Below, piece after piece: positions 34,855 to 42,279 of a stretch of 64,000 nt of DNA. The number at the start of each line of letters is the position of its first letter. Positions within the stretch are counted from its first letter, which is position 1. Origin of the DNA: Conexibacter sp. CPCC 206217 (GTDB lineage Bacteria; Actinomycetota; Thermoleophilia; Solirubrobacterales; Solirubrobacteraceae); contig NZ_JAUTDO010000015.1 of assembly GCF_030646165.1 (NCBI RefSeq), positions 36,171-100,170 of the forward strand, written 5' to 3'. The notes beneath the pieces were generated by a model. That model made no database searches. It was not told the DNA's origin and saw nothing but the letters and a program-made list of their open reading frames with translations. The translations under genes were made by a program, and so were the position numbers.

Positions 34855-35164
34855 CGTGCGACGCTACCGAAGGTCCGGCGCGCCTCGCAACCCCGCGCGG
34901 CGACCTGACCGGACTGGCTCGCCGAGCCGTGGGTGCGTGTGACGGTCAGACGGGCGCATCGCGACGTGCTGTACCGGGCGGTCGTCGCGGATCTCAGCGG
35001 CGTTGGGGGCATCTACGCGGCGTTGCGATTGCTTGATGACCTCGGTTGCGGCGAGGATGATCGCGGTGAGGAGTTTGCGAGGATCTCCAGGTCAACCGCC
35101 GGGCGGAAATCCTGTCCAGATACAAAGTCACCGCGCAAATGGCTTATGCGGCGACGTGTGAAGC
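34855..35164. other. Gap left of the integrated element, no convincing gene
   Basis: About 310 bases between the hypothetical protein gene and the tRNA-derived repeat. A frame from a GTG near 34939 gives VTVRRAHRDVLYRAVVADLS and about 55 further residues, but it has no ribosome site and runs into the repeat. It may be a remnant disrupted by the insertion. No promoter or RNA gene is recognised. Confidence 0.4.
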
Positions 35165-35210
35165 GGAGCTAGTCGGGCTCGAACCGACGACCTTCGCGCT
35201 GACAGCGCGA
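35165..35210. repeat. attL: displaced 3' end of tRNA-Ala
   Basis: Forty-six bases identical, except one position in the anticodon loop, to 51118-51163. The copy covers the acceptor 3' strand, T arm and part of the anticodon arm of tRNA-Ala, but the 5' half is absent, so it is no tRNA gene. It marks the left junction. Confidence 0.88.
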
Positions 35211-35288
35211 AAGAGGCATGCTGGAGCGGGGACCTGGCTCTGGCGGATATGGGAACAAACGCCGCTGCCACGGTTATTTTGGTGGCAT

Positions 35289-35327
35289 TTGGTACCCAAA
35301 GTGGTACCCAAATTCGTTGGTACCCAA
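35289..35327. repeat. Left integrase arm-type sites (three copies of TGGTACCCAA)
   Basis: Direct repeats at 35289-35299, 35302-35311 and 35317-35327, spaced 13-15 bases and lying 80-120 bases inside attL, just before the integrase start at 35346. Two further copies lie at the other end of the element, as expected for arm sites bound by the integrase N-terminal domain. They may also repress integrase transcription. Confidence 0.7.
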
Positions 35328-35345
35328 TGCGATACGGTGGCTCCG

Positions 35346-36701
35346 ATGCCCTTGTCTCAGACACCGTCGGTCGTCGTACGGGAGTGGGTCGAAGGCAAGC
35401 CCTACTTCGAGGCGAAATGGCGCGACGCGCGGGGGAGACAGTGCAAGCGCCGCCTCGGCCAGGCGTGGGTCGAGCCCGACGGCGACGGCGGCTGGAAGAA
35501 GCGCAGAGGTCGGGTTCCCGACGGCTGGCTCGACGAGCGCGAGGGCCAGGTCCTCGCCGCCGCGAAGGTCGCCGAGGTCGAGCGTGAGCGCCTTGCGGAA
35601 GAGCGCGCCGCCGAGCGCGCGACCATCCCGACCTTCCGTTTGGTCGCCCTGGAGTGGCTCGCGTGGAAGCGCGACGTCAAGGGCGCCGCTCCGTCGACGC
35701 TGGTCAACGATGAGGCGATGCTGCGAGACGCCGGCGCTCGCCACCGCCGCGGCAGCGGCGTCGCGAAGGGCCGCATCATGGGCGCGTTCGCCGAGCAGGA
35801 GATCGACGCGATCGACGCGAGAGCGGTCTCGGGTTTCCTGCGCGAGCTCGACGCCGAGGGCATGACGCCGGCGCACGTCAACGAGCACCGCTCCGTTCTG
35901 CACGCGATCTTCAACTACGCGATGAAGCCGGACACCTACAGCTTGTCTGCGAACCCGGTCAGCAGCACCGACAAGCGAGCGACCCCACCGCCGCCGGCGC
36001 TCGACTTCTACGAGGTCGAGGAGCTGGAAGCGCTCTCGCGCGCCTGCGAGCGAGGTGAGCAGCGGGGGAGAGCCCCGCACTACAGAGGTCGCCCGAACGT
36101 CGTCTCAGAGGAGGAGGCGGCTGCGCGTCGCGCCGAGGACCACCAAGACGCCGAGCTGTTCCGCGTGAAGTTCTACTCAGGCATGCGCCTGGGTGAAGTG
36201 CTCGCGCTCAGATGGCGCCACATCCACTTCGCCGCCGACCTCTCCGGCGCCGTCCTCGACGTGCAGAGAGCGATCAGCGCCGGCGTCGAGAAGGACCCAA
36301 AGGGCAGACGCGGCCGCCAGCTCCCGCTCCCACGTCCGGGCGCCGCCGCCCTGGCCCGCCTCGGCCGCCGCGACGACTTCACCAGTCCCGACGACTACGT
36401 CTTCTGCAACCGCTTCGGCGACCACCTCGACCCGTCCGCCCTGCGCCGCCGCTACAAGCGCGCTGCAGCCGCGGCCGGCCTGCGCCCGATCAAGCTCCAC
36501 GGCCTCCGCCACTCGGCGGGCTCGATCCTCGCCCGAGCCGTCCCGCTCGTGACCGTCCGCGACGTGCTCGGCCACGCGGATCTCCGCACCACGAACCGTT
36601 ACCTCCACACGAAGATCGATCCGGCGGCGATCTTGGCGGTCAACGTCGCGTTCGGCGCGGAGGGGACGGACGAGCCGTCGCCCGAGCCGGACCAGGAGTG
36701 A
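35346..36701 (+). CDS. Tyrosine recombinase (integrase)
   Basis: Site-specific recombinase of 451 residues. ATG 35346 begins the AP2-like arm-binding part (SVVVREWVEGKPYFEAKWRD). A core-binding SAM-like domain follows (residues 100-215), then the catalytic domain. Catalytic residues are visible: Arg in GMRLGEVLALRW (about 281), His-x-x-Arg in LHGLRHSAG (about 385-388), His in GHADLRTT (about 410) and the nucleophile Tyr in NRYLHTK (about 419). An insertion of about 30 residues (GRAPHYRGRPNVVSEEEAAA) precedes the first catalytic Arg. The frame continues upstream through the att site but without family similarity. It mobilises the element at tRNA-Ala. Confidence 0.93.
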   Translation: MPLSQTPSVVVREWVEGKPYFEAKWRDARGRQCKRRLGQAWVEPDGDGGWKKRRGRVPDGWLDEREGQVLAAAKVAEVERERLAEERAAERATIPTFRLVALEWLAWKRDVKGAAPSTLVNDEAMLRDAGARHRRGSGVAKGRIMGAFAEQEIDAIDARAVSGFLRELDAEGMTPAHVNEHRSVLHAIFNYAMKPDTYSLSANPVSSTDKRATPPPPALDFYEVEELEALSRACERGEQRGRAPHYRGRPNVVSEEEAAARRAEDHQDAELFRVKFYSGMRLGEVLALRWRHIHFAADLSGAVLDVQRAISAGVEKDPKGRRGRQLPLPRPGAAALARLGRRDDFTSPDDYVFCNRFGDHLDPSALRRRYKRAAAAAGLRPIKLHGLRHSAGSILARAVPLVTVRDVLGHADLRTTNRYLHTKIDPAAILAVNVAFGAEGTDEPSPEPDQE

Positions 36702-36957
36702 CGCTGCGCTCTCGCTCGGCGCTGCCGCCGGCATGCAGCGTCTGCTCGATCTCGTCCCGCACGAACCGCACCGCCCGCCCGAGCCGCGAGCAGGGAAGGA
36801 CCCCGCGCCGCGCGAACTCATAAACGGTCGAGACGGGCAGGTCGAGCAGTTCCGCGACCTCTCTCGCGGTCATCACGTCGGCGCGCGTGAGCCGGCGGCG
36901 AGGAGGCGGGCTCGGCGAGCTTGCGGCAGGGTGGTGGGCCGACGGTTCGAGGCGCAT
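36640..36957 (-). CDS. Excisionase-like HTH protein
   Basis: Small protein with a MerR/excisionase-type helix-turn-helix: MTAREVAELLDLPVSTVYEF followed by ARRGVLPCSRLGRAVRFVRD. ATG 36957 gives 105 residues and ATG 36873 gives 77; the shorter form contains the whole domain. The gene runs against the integrase and overlaps its 3' end by 62 bases. Such tail-to-tail overlap of integrase and directionality factor genes occurs in actinobacterial elements. It probably bends DNA at the attachment sites and favours excision, by analogy. Confidence 0.7.
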   Translation of the reverse strand: MRLEPSAHHPAASSPSPPPRRRLTRADVMTAREVAELLDLPVSTVYEFARRGVLPCSRLGRAVRFVRDEIEQTLHAGGSAERERSVTPGPARATARPSPPRRTRR

Positions 36958-37065
36958 CCTTCTCCGTCGCAGATTCGCCGAGATCCACCCCCGCGAGTTC
37001 GGTACACAACCGATACGTTCGCGGCCCCGAGACAACCTATGGTCTTCAAGTGACCTGAGAAAAGT

Positions 37066-37100
37066 GGGGCCCGGAGGTGCTGACACACCCCCGGAGCCCC
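37066..37100 (+). promoter_or_regulatory. Imperfect hairpin in the leader of the regulator operon
   Basis: GGGGCCCGGAGGTG can pair with CACCCCCGGAGCCCC around a short loop, about 25 bases before a small basic reading frame and 105 bases before the XRE gene. It could be an attenuator or the terminator of upstream transcription; this is a structural guess. Confidence 0.3.
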
Positions 37101-37125
37101 GTGCAAAGGAGAGTTGAGGTCTCCC

Positions 37126-37203
37126 ATGCGCGCCAAGCGTAACCCACGGCTGCGGCCCCATCGCCGTGCCGAAATTCGTCTGCTTGAGAGCGTCGAGGGC
37201 TGA
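37126..37203 (+). CDS. Possible 25-residue basic leader peptide
   Basis: ATG 37126 with GAGGT six bases upstream encodes a very basic 25-residue peptide (MRAKRNPRLRPHRRAEIRLL and five more) whose TGA lies three bases before the ATG of the XRE gene. Tight coupling and the ribosome site support translation. It may simply couple translation to the next gene. Too short for homology. Confidence 0.35.
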   Translation: MRAKRNPRLRPHRRAEIRLLESVEG

Positions 37204-37206
37204 GCG

Positions 37207-37467
37207 ATGGCCATCGTCCATACGCCAGACCATCGGGCGCTTGGCAGAGCGCTCCGAGAGTTCCGCGTCCGCCGCGGCCTGTCGCAGGAGTCCTTCGGCC
37301 TCCGCGCCAGCCTGCACCGCAACTACGTCGGCGCGATCGAGCGCGGCGAGATCAACCCGACCTTCAGAATCCTGCTCAAGCTCGCCCACGGGCTCGAGGC
37401 CCCGCTCAGCGACCTGATCCGCCTCTACGAGGACCGGCTCGACGACGTGGGGAGGGGATCGAGATGA
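37207..37467 (+). CDS. XRE-family transcriptional regulator of the element
   Basis: Cro/C1-type DNA-binding protein of 86 residues. The HTH is in LREFRVRRGLSQESFGLRAS and LHRNYVGAIERGEINPTFRI, then LLKLAHGL, a classical five-helix fold. It is the first full-size gene of a three-gene operon: its stop overlaps the start of the following ribbon-helix-helix gene by four bases. A likely role is control of maintenance or excision of the element; no target can be seen directly, though inverted GTTCGGTC repeats lie behind the operon. Confidence 0.85.
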   Translation: MAIVHTPDHRALGRALREFRVRRGLSQESFGLRASLHRNYVGAIERGEINPTFRILLKLAHGLEAPLSDLIRLYEDRLDDVGRGSR

Positions 37468-37703
37468 CGATGCACACCACCACCGTCCGCTTCGACCCTG
37501 AGATCTGGTCCCGCCTGAAGCTGGTCACGAACGACCTCGGCATCGCCACCGCCGACTACATCCGCGCCGCGACGATCCAACGCCTCGAACGCACCGGGTA
37601 CGAGCCACGGGTGCTTGCGCTGGAGAGCCGCCTCAAGCGCGTCGAGCAACTCGTCGCCCGCATCGCCCGTCACCTCCGGTTCTCGACTGGAGGCGCGTCG
37701 TGA
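37464..37703 (+). CDS. Ribbon-helix-helix (CopG/Arc-like) protein 1
   Basis: Small protein of 79 residues. The N-terminal strand TTTVRFDPEIWSRLKLVTND followed by helices to TADYIRAATIQRLERTG is the ribbon-helix-helix pattern of CopG/mobilisation-accessory proteins. A C-terminal coiled-coil helix (LALESRLKRVEQLVARIARH) may add dimerisation or partner contacts. It overlaps the XRE gene by four bases and the next gene by four bases. It resembles mobilisation protein MobC/RHH partners as well as antitoxins; no relaxase or toxin is adjacent, so a DNA-binding regulator is the safest call. Confidence 0.75.
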   Translation: MTMHTTTVRFDPEIWSRLKLVTNDLGIATADYIRAATIQRLERTGYEPRVLALESRLKRVEQLVARIARHLRFSTGGAS

Positions 37704-37930
37704 CGATCACGATGACCTTGCGCTTGGAGGAAGATCTCGCCTGTCGAGTCAGGCTCGTCGCTCGCCTGGAGGGCGTGAGCCAAGCCGAGATCGCCCGTCG
37801 CTCCCTCCGCCGCTACACCGGCCACAAGCTGCGAGACGGCGACGCCGACGAGCGTCTGGAACGCCTCCATGCGGCCGAGCGCCGCCGGCTCGGCCTCGGC
37901 GACGTCCCGCAGACGATGAGCGCGAGATAA
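37700..37930 (+). CDS. Ribbon-helix-helix (CopG/Arc-like) protein 2
   Basis: Protein of 76 residues starting with GTG 37700 inside the stop of the preceding gene (GTGA). The strand MTITMTLRLEEDLACRVRLV and helices VARLEGVSQAEIARRSLRRY form a ribbon-helix-helix domain; the tail is charged and helical. Two RHH proteins in tandem behind an XRE regulator suggest a layered regulatory cassette or a heteromeric DNA-binding complex. Inverted repeats containing GTTCGGTC begin two bases behind its stop and are possible binding sites. Confidence 0.75.
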   Translation: MTITMTLRLEEDLACRVRLVARLEGVSQAEIARRSLRRYTGHKLRDGDADERLERLHAAERRRLGLGDVPQTMSAR

Positions 37931-37931
37931 C

Positions 37932-38051
37932 GCGACCGAACCGATTTTCCCCGTAGGGCGCTATGCAGTTCGGTCGCCAGCGCTCAAAAAGGTGGATCTT
38001 CCCGTCCTGCTGCGATCTGGCGGACCGAACTGTTCTGCGCGCAGTTCGGTC
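37932..38051. repeat. Four alternating copies of GTTCGGTC (two inverted pairs)
   Basis: GCGACCGAAC at 37932-37941 pairs with GTTCGGTCGC at 37968-37977. GACCGAACTG at 38023-38032 pairs with CAGTTCGGTC at 38042-38051, with a nine-base loop. Arms are perfect. The array occupies most of the 300-base gap between the regulator operon and the next gene. It may be an operator, an iteron-like origin or a transfer/processing site; nothing else is seen in the gap. Confidence 0.65.
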
Positions 38052-38185
38052 GCAGGTAGAAGTAGATGGCAGGAGGCCGCGTTGGCGCAGCCCGCGGATA
38101 CCCCGCTGTGACGGGAAATTCGCTAGAAGCTCCGCCACCCGACGACCGCCGAACAACACGGTGACTTCTATATGGAACCATCAAG

Positions 38186-38208
38186 GTCGTCCTCGATCCG
38201 AGGACGAC
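38186..38208. terminator. Hairpin between convergent genes
   Basis: Perfect ten-bp stem GTCGTCCTCG / CGAGGACGAC with loop ATC, 27 bases behind the stop of the minus-strand HTH gene at 38235. Likely a terminator; the U-tract is weak. Confidence 0.6.
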
Positions 38209-38234
38209 ACGGAGTCCGGATGCGGGGCGGACGT

Positions 38235-38615
38235 TCATTCCTCGCCGTCGGGCGGCATGGACGCGCCGTACGTCTCCTCGAACTCGGCGATCTCGTCAGC
38301 CGTCGCCGGTCGGCTCCCGTGATTCGCGTGGATCTCGGCGAGCGTGGGACCTCCAGGCGGTTCCAAGTAGTCGAGGACGTCGACGACGAGGCGGTAGACC
38401 TGCGGCTCCTCCATCCCCAGCCGCTCCGCGACCTCGCGTGGCGCCACTCCCTCGCCGATCAGCGCCATCGCCTGCCGCTCGCTTTCGTCGAGCGCTGGCA
38501 GTCGCGCGGCTTCGTCGGAGAGCGAGCGCATGCCGAACACGCCGACGGCAGATGGCCGATTCGTCATCGCATCCATACGCGATGCTTCGGCACCAGATTG
38601 AGACGAGCGCGGCAT
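38235..38615 (-). CDS. Small HTH protein, sigma-70 region 4-like
   Basis: Protein of about 126 residues. The central segment LPALDESERQAMALIGEGVA followed by PREVAERLGMEEPQVYRLVV is a LuxR/sigma-70-region-4-like helix-turn-helix. An acidic C-terminus (ATADEIAEFEETYGASMPPD) follows. Several ATG codons could start it (38615, 38576, 38567); 38615 has GGTGAG at suitable distance. No region 2 is present, so it is not a complete sigma factor. It sits between the element's regulators and the long minus-strand defence-like operon, whose last gene ends about 135 bases upstream of it. A role in controlling element genes is possible. Confidence 0.55.
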   Translation of the reverse strand: MPRSSQSGAEASRMDAMTNRPSAVGVFGMRSLSDEAARLPALDESERQAMALIGEGVAPREVAERLGMEEPQVYRLVVDVLDYLEPPGGPTLAEIHANHGSRPATADEIAEFEETYGASMPPDGEE

Positions 38616-38749
38616 CCCGCACTCACCATCGCAGCAGGTCCACATAGCGGTCAACAGCGGATCGATGGGACCGACCGTGAGCGTACGGTGCATGTTCACG
38701 CGAAACGGCATCAACCGTATCGACCTCGTTGGGCATACCCAACGCGGGG

Positions 38750-40444
38750 TTACGCGCGACGAGCCGCAGAGAGCAAGCGCGTCGCGGTCGACAGGACAGT
38801 GAGATCGGCGAAGGCGAGATCGAGCGGTCTGTGCTCGACGACCATCGCTGCAAGATCTACGCGTCCCTCCTCGCGCTGCGCTCTCGGCGCGCTGCAGAAC
38901 ATCGAGAACGCGGCATCAACGTCCTGCGCCGCCGCTCTCTCCCTCGCTGTCCAGTTGAGCGCCGCGCGCGCTTGTCGCAGCGTGCTGCGTGGCACGGTGA
39001 TCGCCTTCTTGCCGGGGGACGGGTACCCGTCCTCCATGTCGGCGGTGTCGTAGAGGTCGGCCACCGACGCGAGTACGAAGGCGCGCTCGACTTCCCTCGC
39101 CGTCGCGCCGGTCTTCAGTCCAACCGTCGGCAGGAAACTTCTGATGGCGGCGTCGCGGTGCATCGCCGCGGTGCGGCCGAACAGGTAGAGCGTCGGCCGA
39201 ACCAACGCGCCGTTGCGGCTTCCCAGCCCGCGTGCCAGCAGGTCGATGAGGAGCTGGCCTCCACCTGATTGGTGATGCACCGCGGCACCCATCGCGGTCA
39301 GCAACAGCGGCAGTGGGATCGTCTGGCTGCGGAGCATGCCCTCCAGCGCGGACGCGATCATCGGCCAGTCGTCGGCGAACAGCGACCGCAGCCCGTCGAG
39401 CAGACTGAGTGCCTCCTCCTGCGTGCCTCCGCGCGGTCGGCCGTTCTCGAAGAAGAAGGTCGACGCCGCGCCGTCGAGAGGGTTCTCGGCCTCGTGCGTG
39501 GTGGCCAACTCGGGCCCGCGTGAGACGGCGACTGCGAACAGGTCGGCACAGTCCTCCGGGGAGAAAGCAGCGTGCAGGGCCGGTCTGGCAAGCACCCACA
39601 CGCGGCTGGCTTCTGCATCGCCCGGTATGTGTTCGATGAGCGCCACACCGGCTGCTTTGGGGCTTCTGGCGATCGTGACCGCGACGCGCATCGCCGGCAG
39701 ATCACATGCAATCGCGAGGAAATCGAGGCTGATGGTGATCCCCGCAGACGTTGTGTCGCACCACCACAGGGGCTCATTGCGTCGCCATCCGCTCGCCGGC
39801 ATGAGGCCGGCCGCGACCGCCGCCGCGGCGCGTGCAGTGGCCAGCACCCGTCTTCCCTCCGGTGGTGGCTCCGGTGCCGCCCCGGTCGGCTCGGCGGAGT
39901 CGCGCAGCACGGCCGCCGCGGTGCGCCGCCGGTCCAGCGCGCTCGCGATCGACCCGCCGCCAGCGGCTACATGTCCGCGCCACGGTCTCAGCGCGGAGTC
40001 CCACGATGGCCGCCGGGTGCTGTCGAGCATGTCCTCGATCAGGCCGGCGACGTGCAAGTGCTCGACCTGTGCCGACAGCTGTCTCGCTACCTCGACGACA
40101 TCGACCGCGGGCTGGACCAGCTGCGTGCGAGCCCGTCGCGGGGGGCCGGTGCGCCAGCAGATGAGGCTGTCGGTCTCTTCCTCAAGGTCGCTTGGATGGA
40201 CCCGATGCGCGCGGGCCTCGACGCTAATCCTTCTATGAGCGTGGAGTCGGGCGGCGACGAAGCGGTTGAGCACGAACGCGTTGCGCGTGAACGGCGTCCC
40301 GCTGGTCAGCACGCGCACGTGCGTGCGGGCTGCCGCGAGAATCCGCTCATCCAGCAGTCCGAGGTCAGGGTCGGCGAGGTCGGCGAGCCGGTCGAGCGTT
40401 CCACTATCAAGGCGGTCGCGCGCCGCACGCTCGATCTCCACCAC
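38750..40444 (-). CDS. C-terminal part of the frameshifted FAD/NAD(P)-binding protein
   Basis: Open frame of at least 564 residues that continues the protein begun at 41310, but in the -1 frame. Upstream of its first ATG the frame already reads LWDRRLGGFERLCGKVVEIE, a natural continuation of the flavoprotein. LTSGTPFTRNAFVLNRFVAA matches the end of the FAD-binding domain. About 400 residues of unknown, helix-rich sequence follow (LDFLAIACDLPAMRVAVTIA, EGMLRSQTIPLPLLLTAMGA). The two parts overlap at 40306-40444. Joined, they would make a protein of about 850 residues. Whether the break is a mutation, a sequence error or programmed frameshifting cannot be told. The C-terminal domain has no recognised relative. 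Confidence 0.6.
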   Translation of the reverse strand: MVEIERAARDRLDSGTLDRLADLADPDLGLLDERILAAARTHVRVLTSGTPFTRNAFVLNRFVAARLHAHRRISVEARAHRVHPSDLEEETDSLICWRTGPPRRARTQLVQPAVDVVEVARQLSAQVEHLHVAGLIEDMLDSTRRPSWDSALRPWRGHVAAGGGSIASALDRRRTAAAVLRDSAEPTGAAPEPPPEGRRVLATARAAAAVAAGLMPASGWRRNEPLWWCDTTSAGITISLDFLAIACDLPAMRVAVTIARSPKAAGVALIEHIPGDAEASRVWVLARPALHAAFSPEDCADLFAVAVSRGPELATTHEAENPLDGAASTFFFENGRPRGGTQEEALSLLDGLRSLFADDWPMIASALEGMLRSQTIPLPLLLTAMGAAVHHQSGGGQLLIDLLARGLGSRNGALVRPTLYLFGRTAAMHRDAAIRSFLPTVGLKTGATAREVERAFVLASVADLYDTADMEDGYPSPGKKAITVPRSTLRQARAALNWTARERAAAQDVDAAFSMFCSAPRAQREEGRVDLAAMVVEHRPLDLAFADLTVLSTATRLLSAARRA

Positions 40445-41310
40445 CTTGCCGCAAAGCCGCTCGAACCCTCCGAGTCGTCGATCCCAAAGCCTGCGAGGCC
40501 GCGCAGCTGCTCCTGCCGAAAGCGGAGACCGCGGCGCCGACCGCCGCGCAATGCGATTCGGAACAGTTCCGTGAGTGCGCCGTCGCCATCACCGACTACG
40601 ACCGGCGATCTGTGGGCACCCGGCGGGAGCGAGGTGCGCGAGTCGCGCCAGTAACTGCCAGAAACCGTGCCGCGGACGCGCTTCTCGGGCAGGAAGCCGG
40701 TCGCGACCACCACTGCGTCGACGTCCGCGGTCCATCCCGGGCCGGCGTGCAGCAGCGCGGGGATCGACGTGCCGCTGACGCGGACCACGCCGTCGCCCTC
40801 CTCGATCGCGGTCGCCCAATGTTGTGGCGCGTAGTGCAGCCGCTCGCCGGCCTGCGCGACGAAGGCGTTGAGAAGCTGGATCCGCACCTCGTCCGCGTGT
40901 GCCGCGCGCCAGTTCATGAACGGGAGATTGCCCTCCCGCTTTCTCCACGCCTGGTTAGGCCAGTCGAATAAGTTCGGGCTGAGAAACCGTTCCGCGCTGG
41001 CGCGCTGCGTCGTGATCGGCTCCTCGTGCTCGTCGATCAGCACAACCTCCGCATCGCCGGTCGCAGCTGCTGTTACCGCGAACGTCGCGCCTGCCACGCC
41101 ACCGCCGACGACCGCGACGAGGCGCTTGGGTTCCAACCGCCCGCGCGCATTCAGCGCCCAAGCCAGATTGATAGCCCGGCGCTGCTGCGAGGGCAGGCTG
41201 ACGCGCCGCTCGTGAAAGCCTCCAAGCACGAACACGCTCCTGCTCGGCGCGCCAGACTCGGTGCGAGCCGCCAGCGCGCGCAGGATCAAACCGGCGTCGT
41301 CCCCTGACAT
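40306..41310 (-). CDS. N-terminal part of FAD/NAD(P)-binding protein (frameshifted gene)
   Basis: Begins with a conserved leader of about 55 residues (RRVSLPSQQRRAINLAWALN), then the FAD-binding motif VAVVGGGVAGATFAVTAAAT, DAEVVLIDEHEEPITTQRAS and ERFLSPNLFDWPN. A second nucleotide region (VDAVVVATGFLPEKRV) and VVVGDGDGALTELFRIALRG follow. After about residue 265 the frame loses family character (Arg/Ser-rich noise), while the -1 frame takes up the protein. Similar FAD/NAD(P)-binding proteins occur beside bacterial defence genes, but the reaction is unknown. It lies about 190 bases behind the 258-residue partner gene on the same strand, probably in one operon with the Avs-like gene. Confidence 0.7.
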   Translation of the reverse strand: MSGDDAGLILRALAARTESGAPSRSVFVLGGFHERRVSLPSQQRRAINLAWALNARGRLEPKRLVAVVGGGVAGATFAVTAAATGDAEVVLIDEHEEPITTQRASAERFLSPNLFDWPNQAWRKREGNLPFMNWRAAHADEVRIQLLNAFVAQAGERLHYAPQHWATAIEEGDGVVRVSGTSIPALLHAGPGWTADVDAVVVATGFLPEKRVRGTVSGSYWRDSRTSLPPGAHRSPVVVGDGDGALTELFRIALRGGRRRGLRFRQEQLRGLAGFGIDDSEGSSGFAARWWRSSVRRATALIVERSTGSPTSPTLTSDCWMSGFSRQPARTCAC

Positions 41311-41502
41311 CAGAACGTTACTCGGCAGAAAACAGGGCGACCTTGACTAGTTGGAGTTCTCACGGGCGTTGTCGATCCGGTCGATCCTTGAGCAGAGTTG
41401 GGTAGACGGAGACGTCGGCGGACTTCCCGCAGCACACGTCGAACGGGTGCCGCCGGACTCGGTCCGGCTGTTCGATCCGGCAAAGGAGTTCTCCGACGCT
41501 TG

Positions 41503-42279
41503 CTACTTCATTGGCGGTCGAGGCTTTCGTTGAGATGAGGTCCGGCGTCGGACAACCATTCGGGGTTGCCGTGGGGGCTTACGCTTCTGCCCGCGACGCG
41601 CGTCCCTGAGAGTCATATCGGTCAAAGCGGCGCGCCTTGCAGCGACCTCCTCAAGTGCTCGGGACAGGATGGTCGCCCGGTCAGTTCGCAGCGAAGGGTC
41701 CTCGTCGCTCTGCGCGCGTGTTGCGAGCCACTCCTCGGCTCGCTCGACCCGTTGGAGGAGTTGTTCCAGACGAGCGACATCGGGCGACTCGTCGTTGCCT
41801 GAGGTGACGTCGAGTGTTCGGCGAAGAGCATCTGCATCAAGTTCGAGTACCGCCCCAAACAGCCAGATCTCGCTTTCATCCTCATGAAGAGTCTCGAGTG
41901 CAACGAGCGTCGAGAGCCACGGTGCGAGCCGTACATCGGCTTTTTCGTCTCGTACTGCGGCTGTCCCGTCGATGCGGTCCATAACGTCCCGGAACGCTCC
42001 AGGTGGCCACCCACCTGGCCACCCACCGCGTGCCTGCCAGAGCCGGGCGATGAGCAAGGAAGCAGTGTCTCGAGCCGCCTCACGGTCTGCGGCAGCTCTA
42101 GCGGTCTCCGCGATTTGCAACTGCTCAGCGAGATAGTGTGATACCCAGTGGACAAGGAGATTCTCAGCCCGGCGATCTCGTCCGAGCTGGTCAAGGATGT
42201 ACTCGCCGAGTCTCGCTAAATCAGGCCAAGAATCCAGAGTCTGGATCGAAGATGTAGACGCGGTGGATTGTTCTCTCAT
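41503..42279 (-). CDS. Partner protein of the Avs-like gene, function unknown
   Basis: Protein of 258 residues from ATG 42279, overlapping the 3' end of the Avs-like gene by 59 bases, so the two are translationally coupled. The N-terminal helix region NLLVHWVSHYLAEQLQIAET carries a W-x-x-H-Y-x-A-E pattern that I associate with small proteins next to large STAND NTPases. LLIARLWQARGGWPGGWPPG follows. The middle is helical with acidic stretches. The C-terminus is strongly basic (RRGQKRKPPRQPRMVVRRRT), suggesting nucleic-acid binding. No enzymatic motif is visible. A role as sensor or regulator of the NTPase is inference from position. Confidence 0.75.
   Translation of the reverse strand: MREQSTASTSSIQTLDSWPDLARLGEYILDQLGRDRRAENLLVHWVSHYLAEQLQIAETARAAADREAARDTASLLIARLWQARGGWPGGWPPGAFRDVMDRIDGTAAVRDEKADVRLAPWLSTLVALETLHEDESEIWLFGAVLELDADALRRTLDVTSGNDESPDVARLEQLLQRVERAEEWLATRAQSDEDPSLRTDRATILSRALEEVAARRAALTDMTLRDARRGQKRKPPRQPRMVVRRRTSSQRKPRPPMK

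Noticed and set aside
35165..35210. A second tRNA-Ala gene
   Set aside because: Only the 3' half is present; no 5' acceptor strand or D arm precedes it, so it is the attL remnant.
36640..37389. A 249-codon frame as the full excisionase gene
   Set aside because: Only the last 77-105 residues have a coherent HTH; the upstream part overlaps the XRE gene and is low-complexity.
38235..38615. Complete sigma factor within the island
   Set aside because: Only a region 4-like HTH is present; region 2 is missing, so it is called a small HTH protein.
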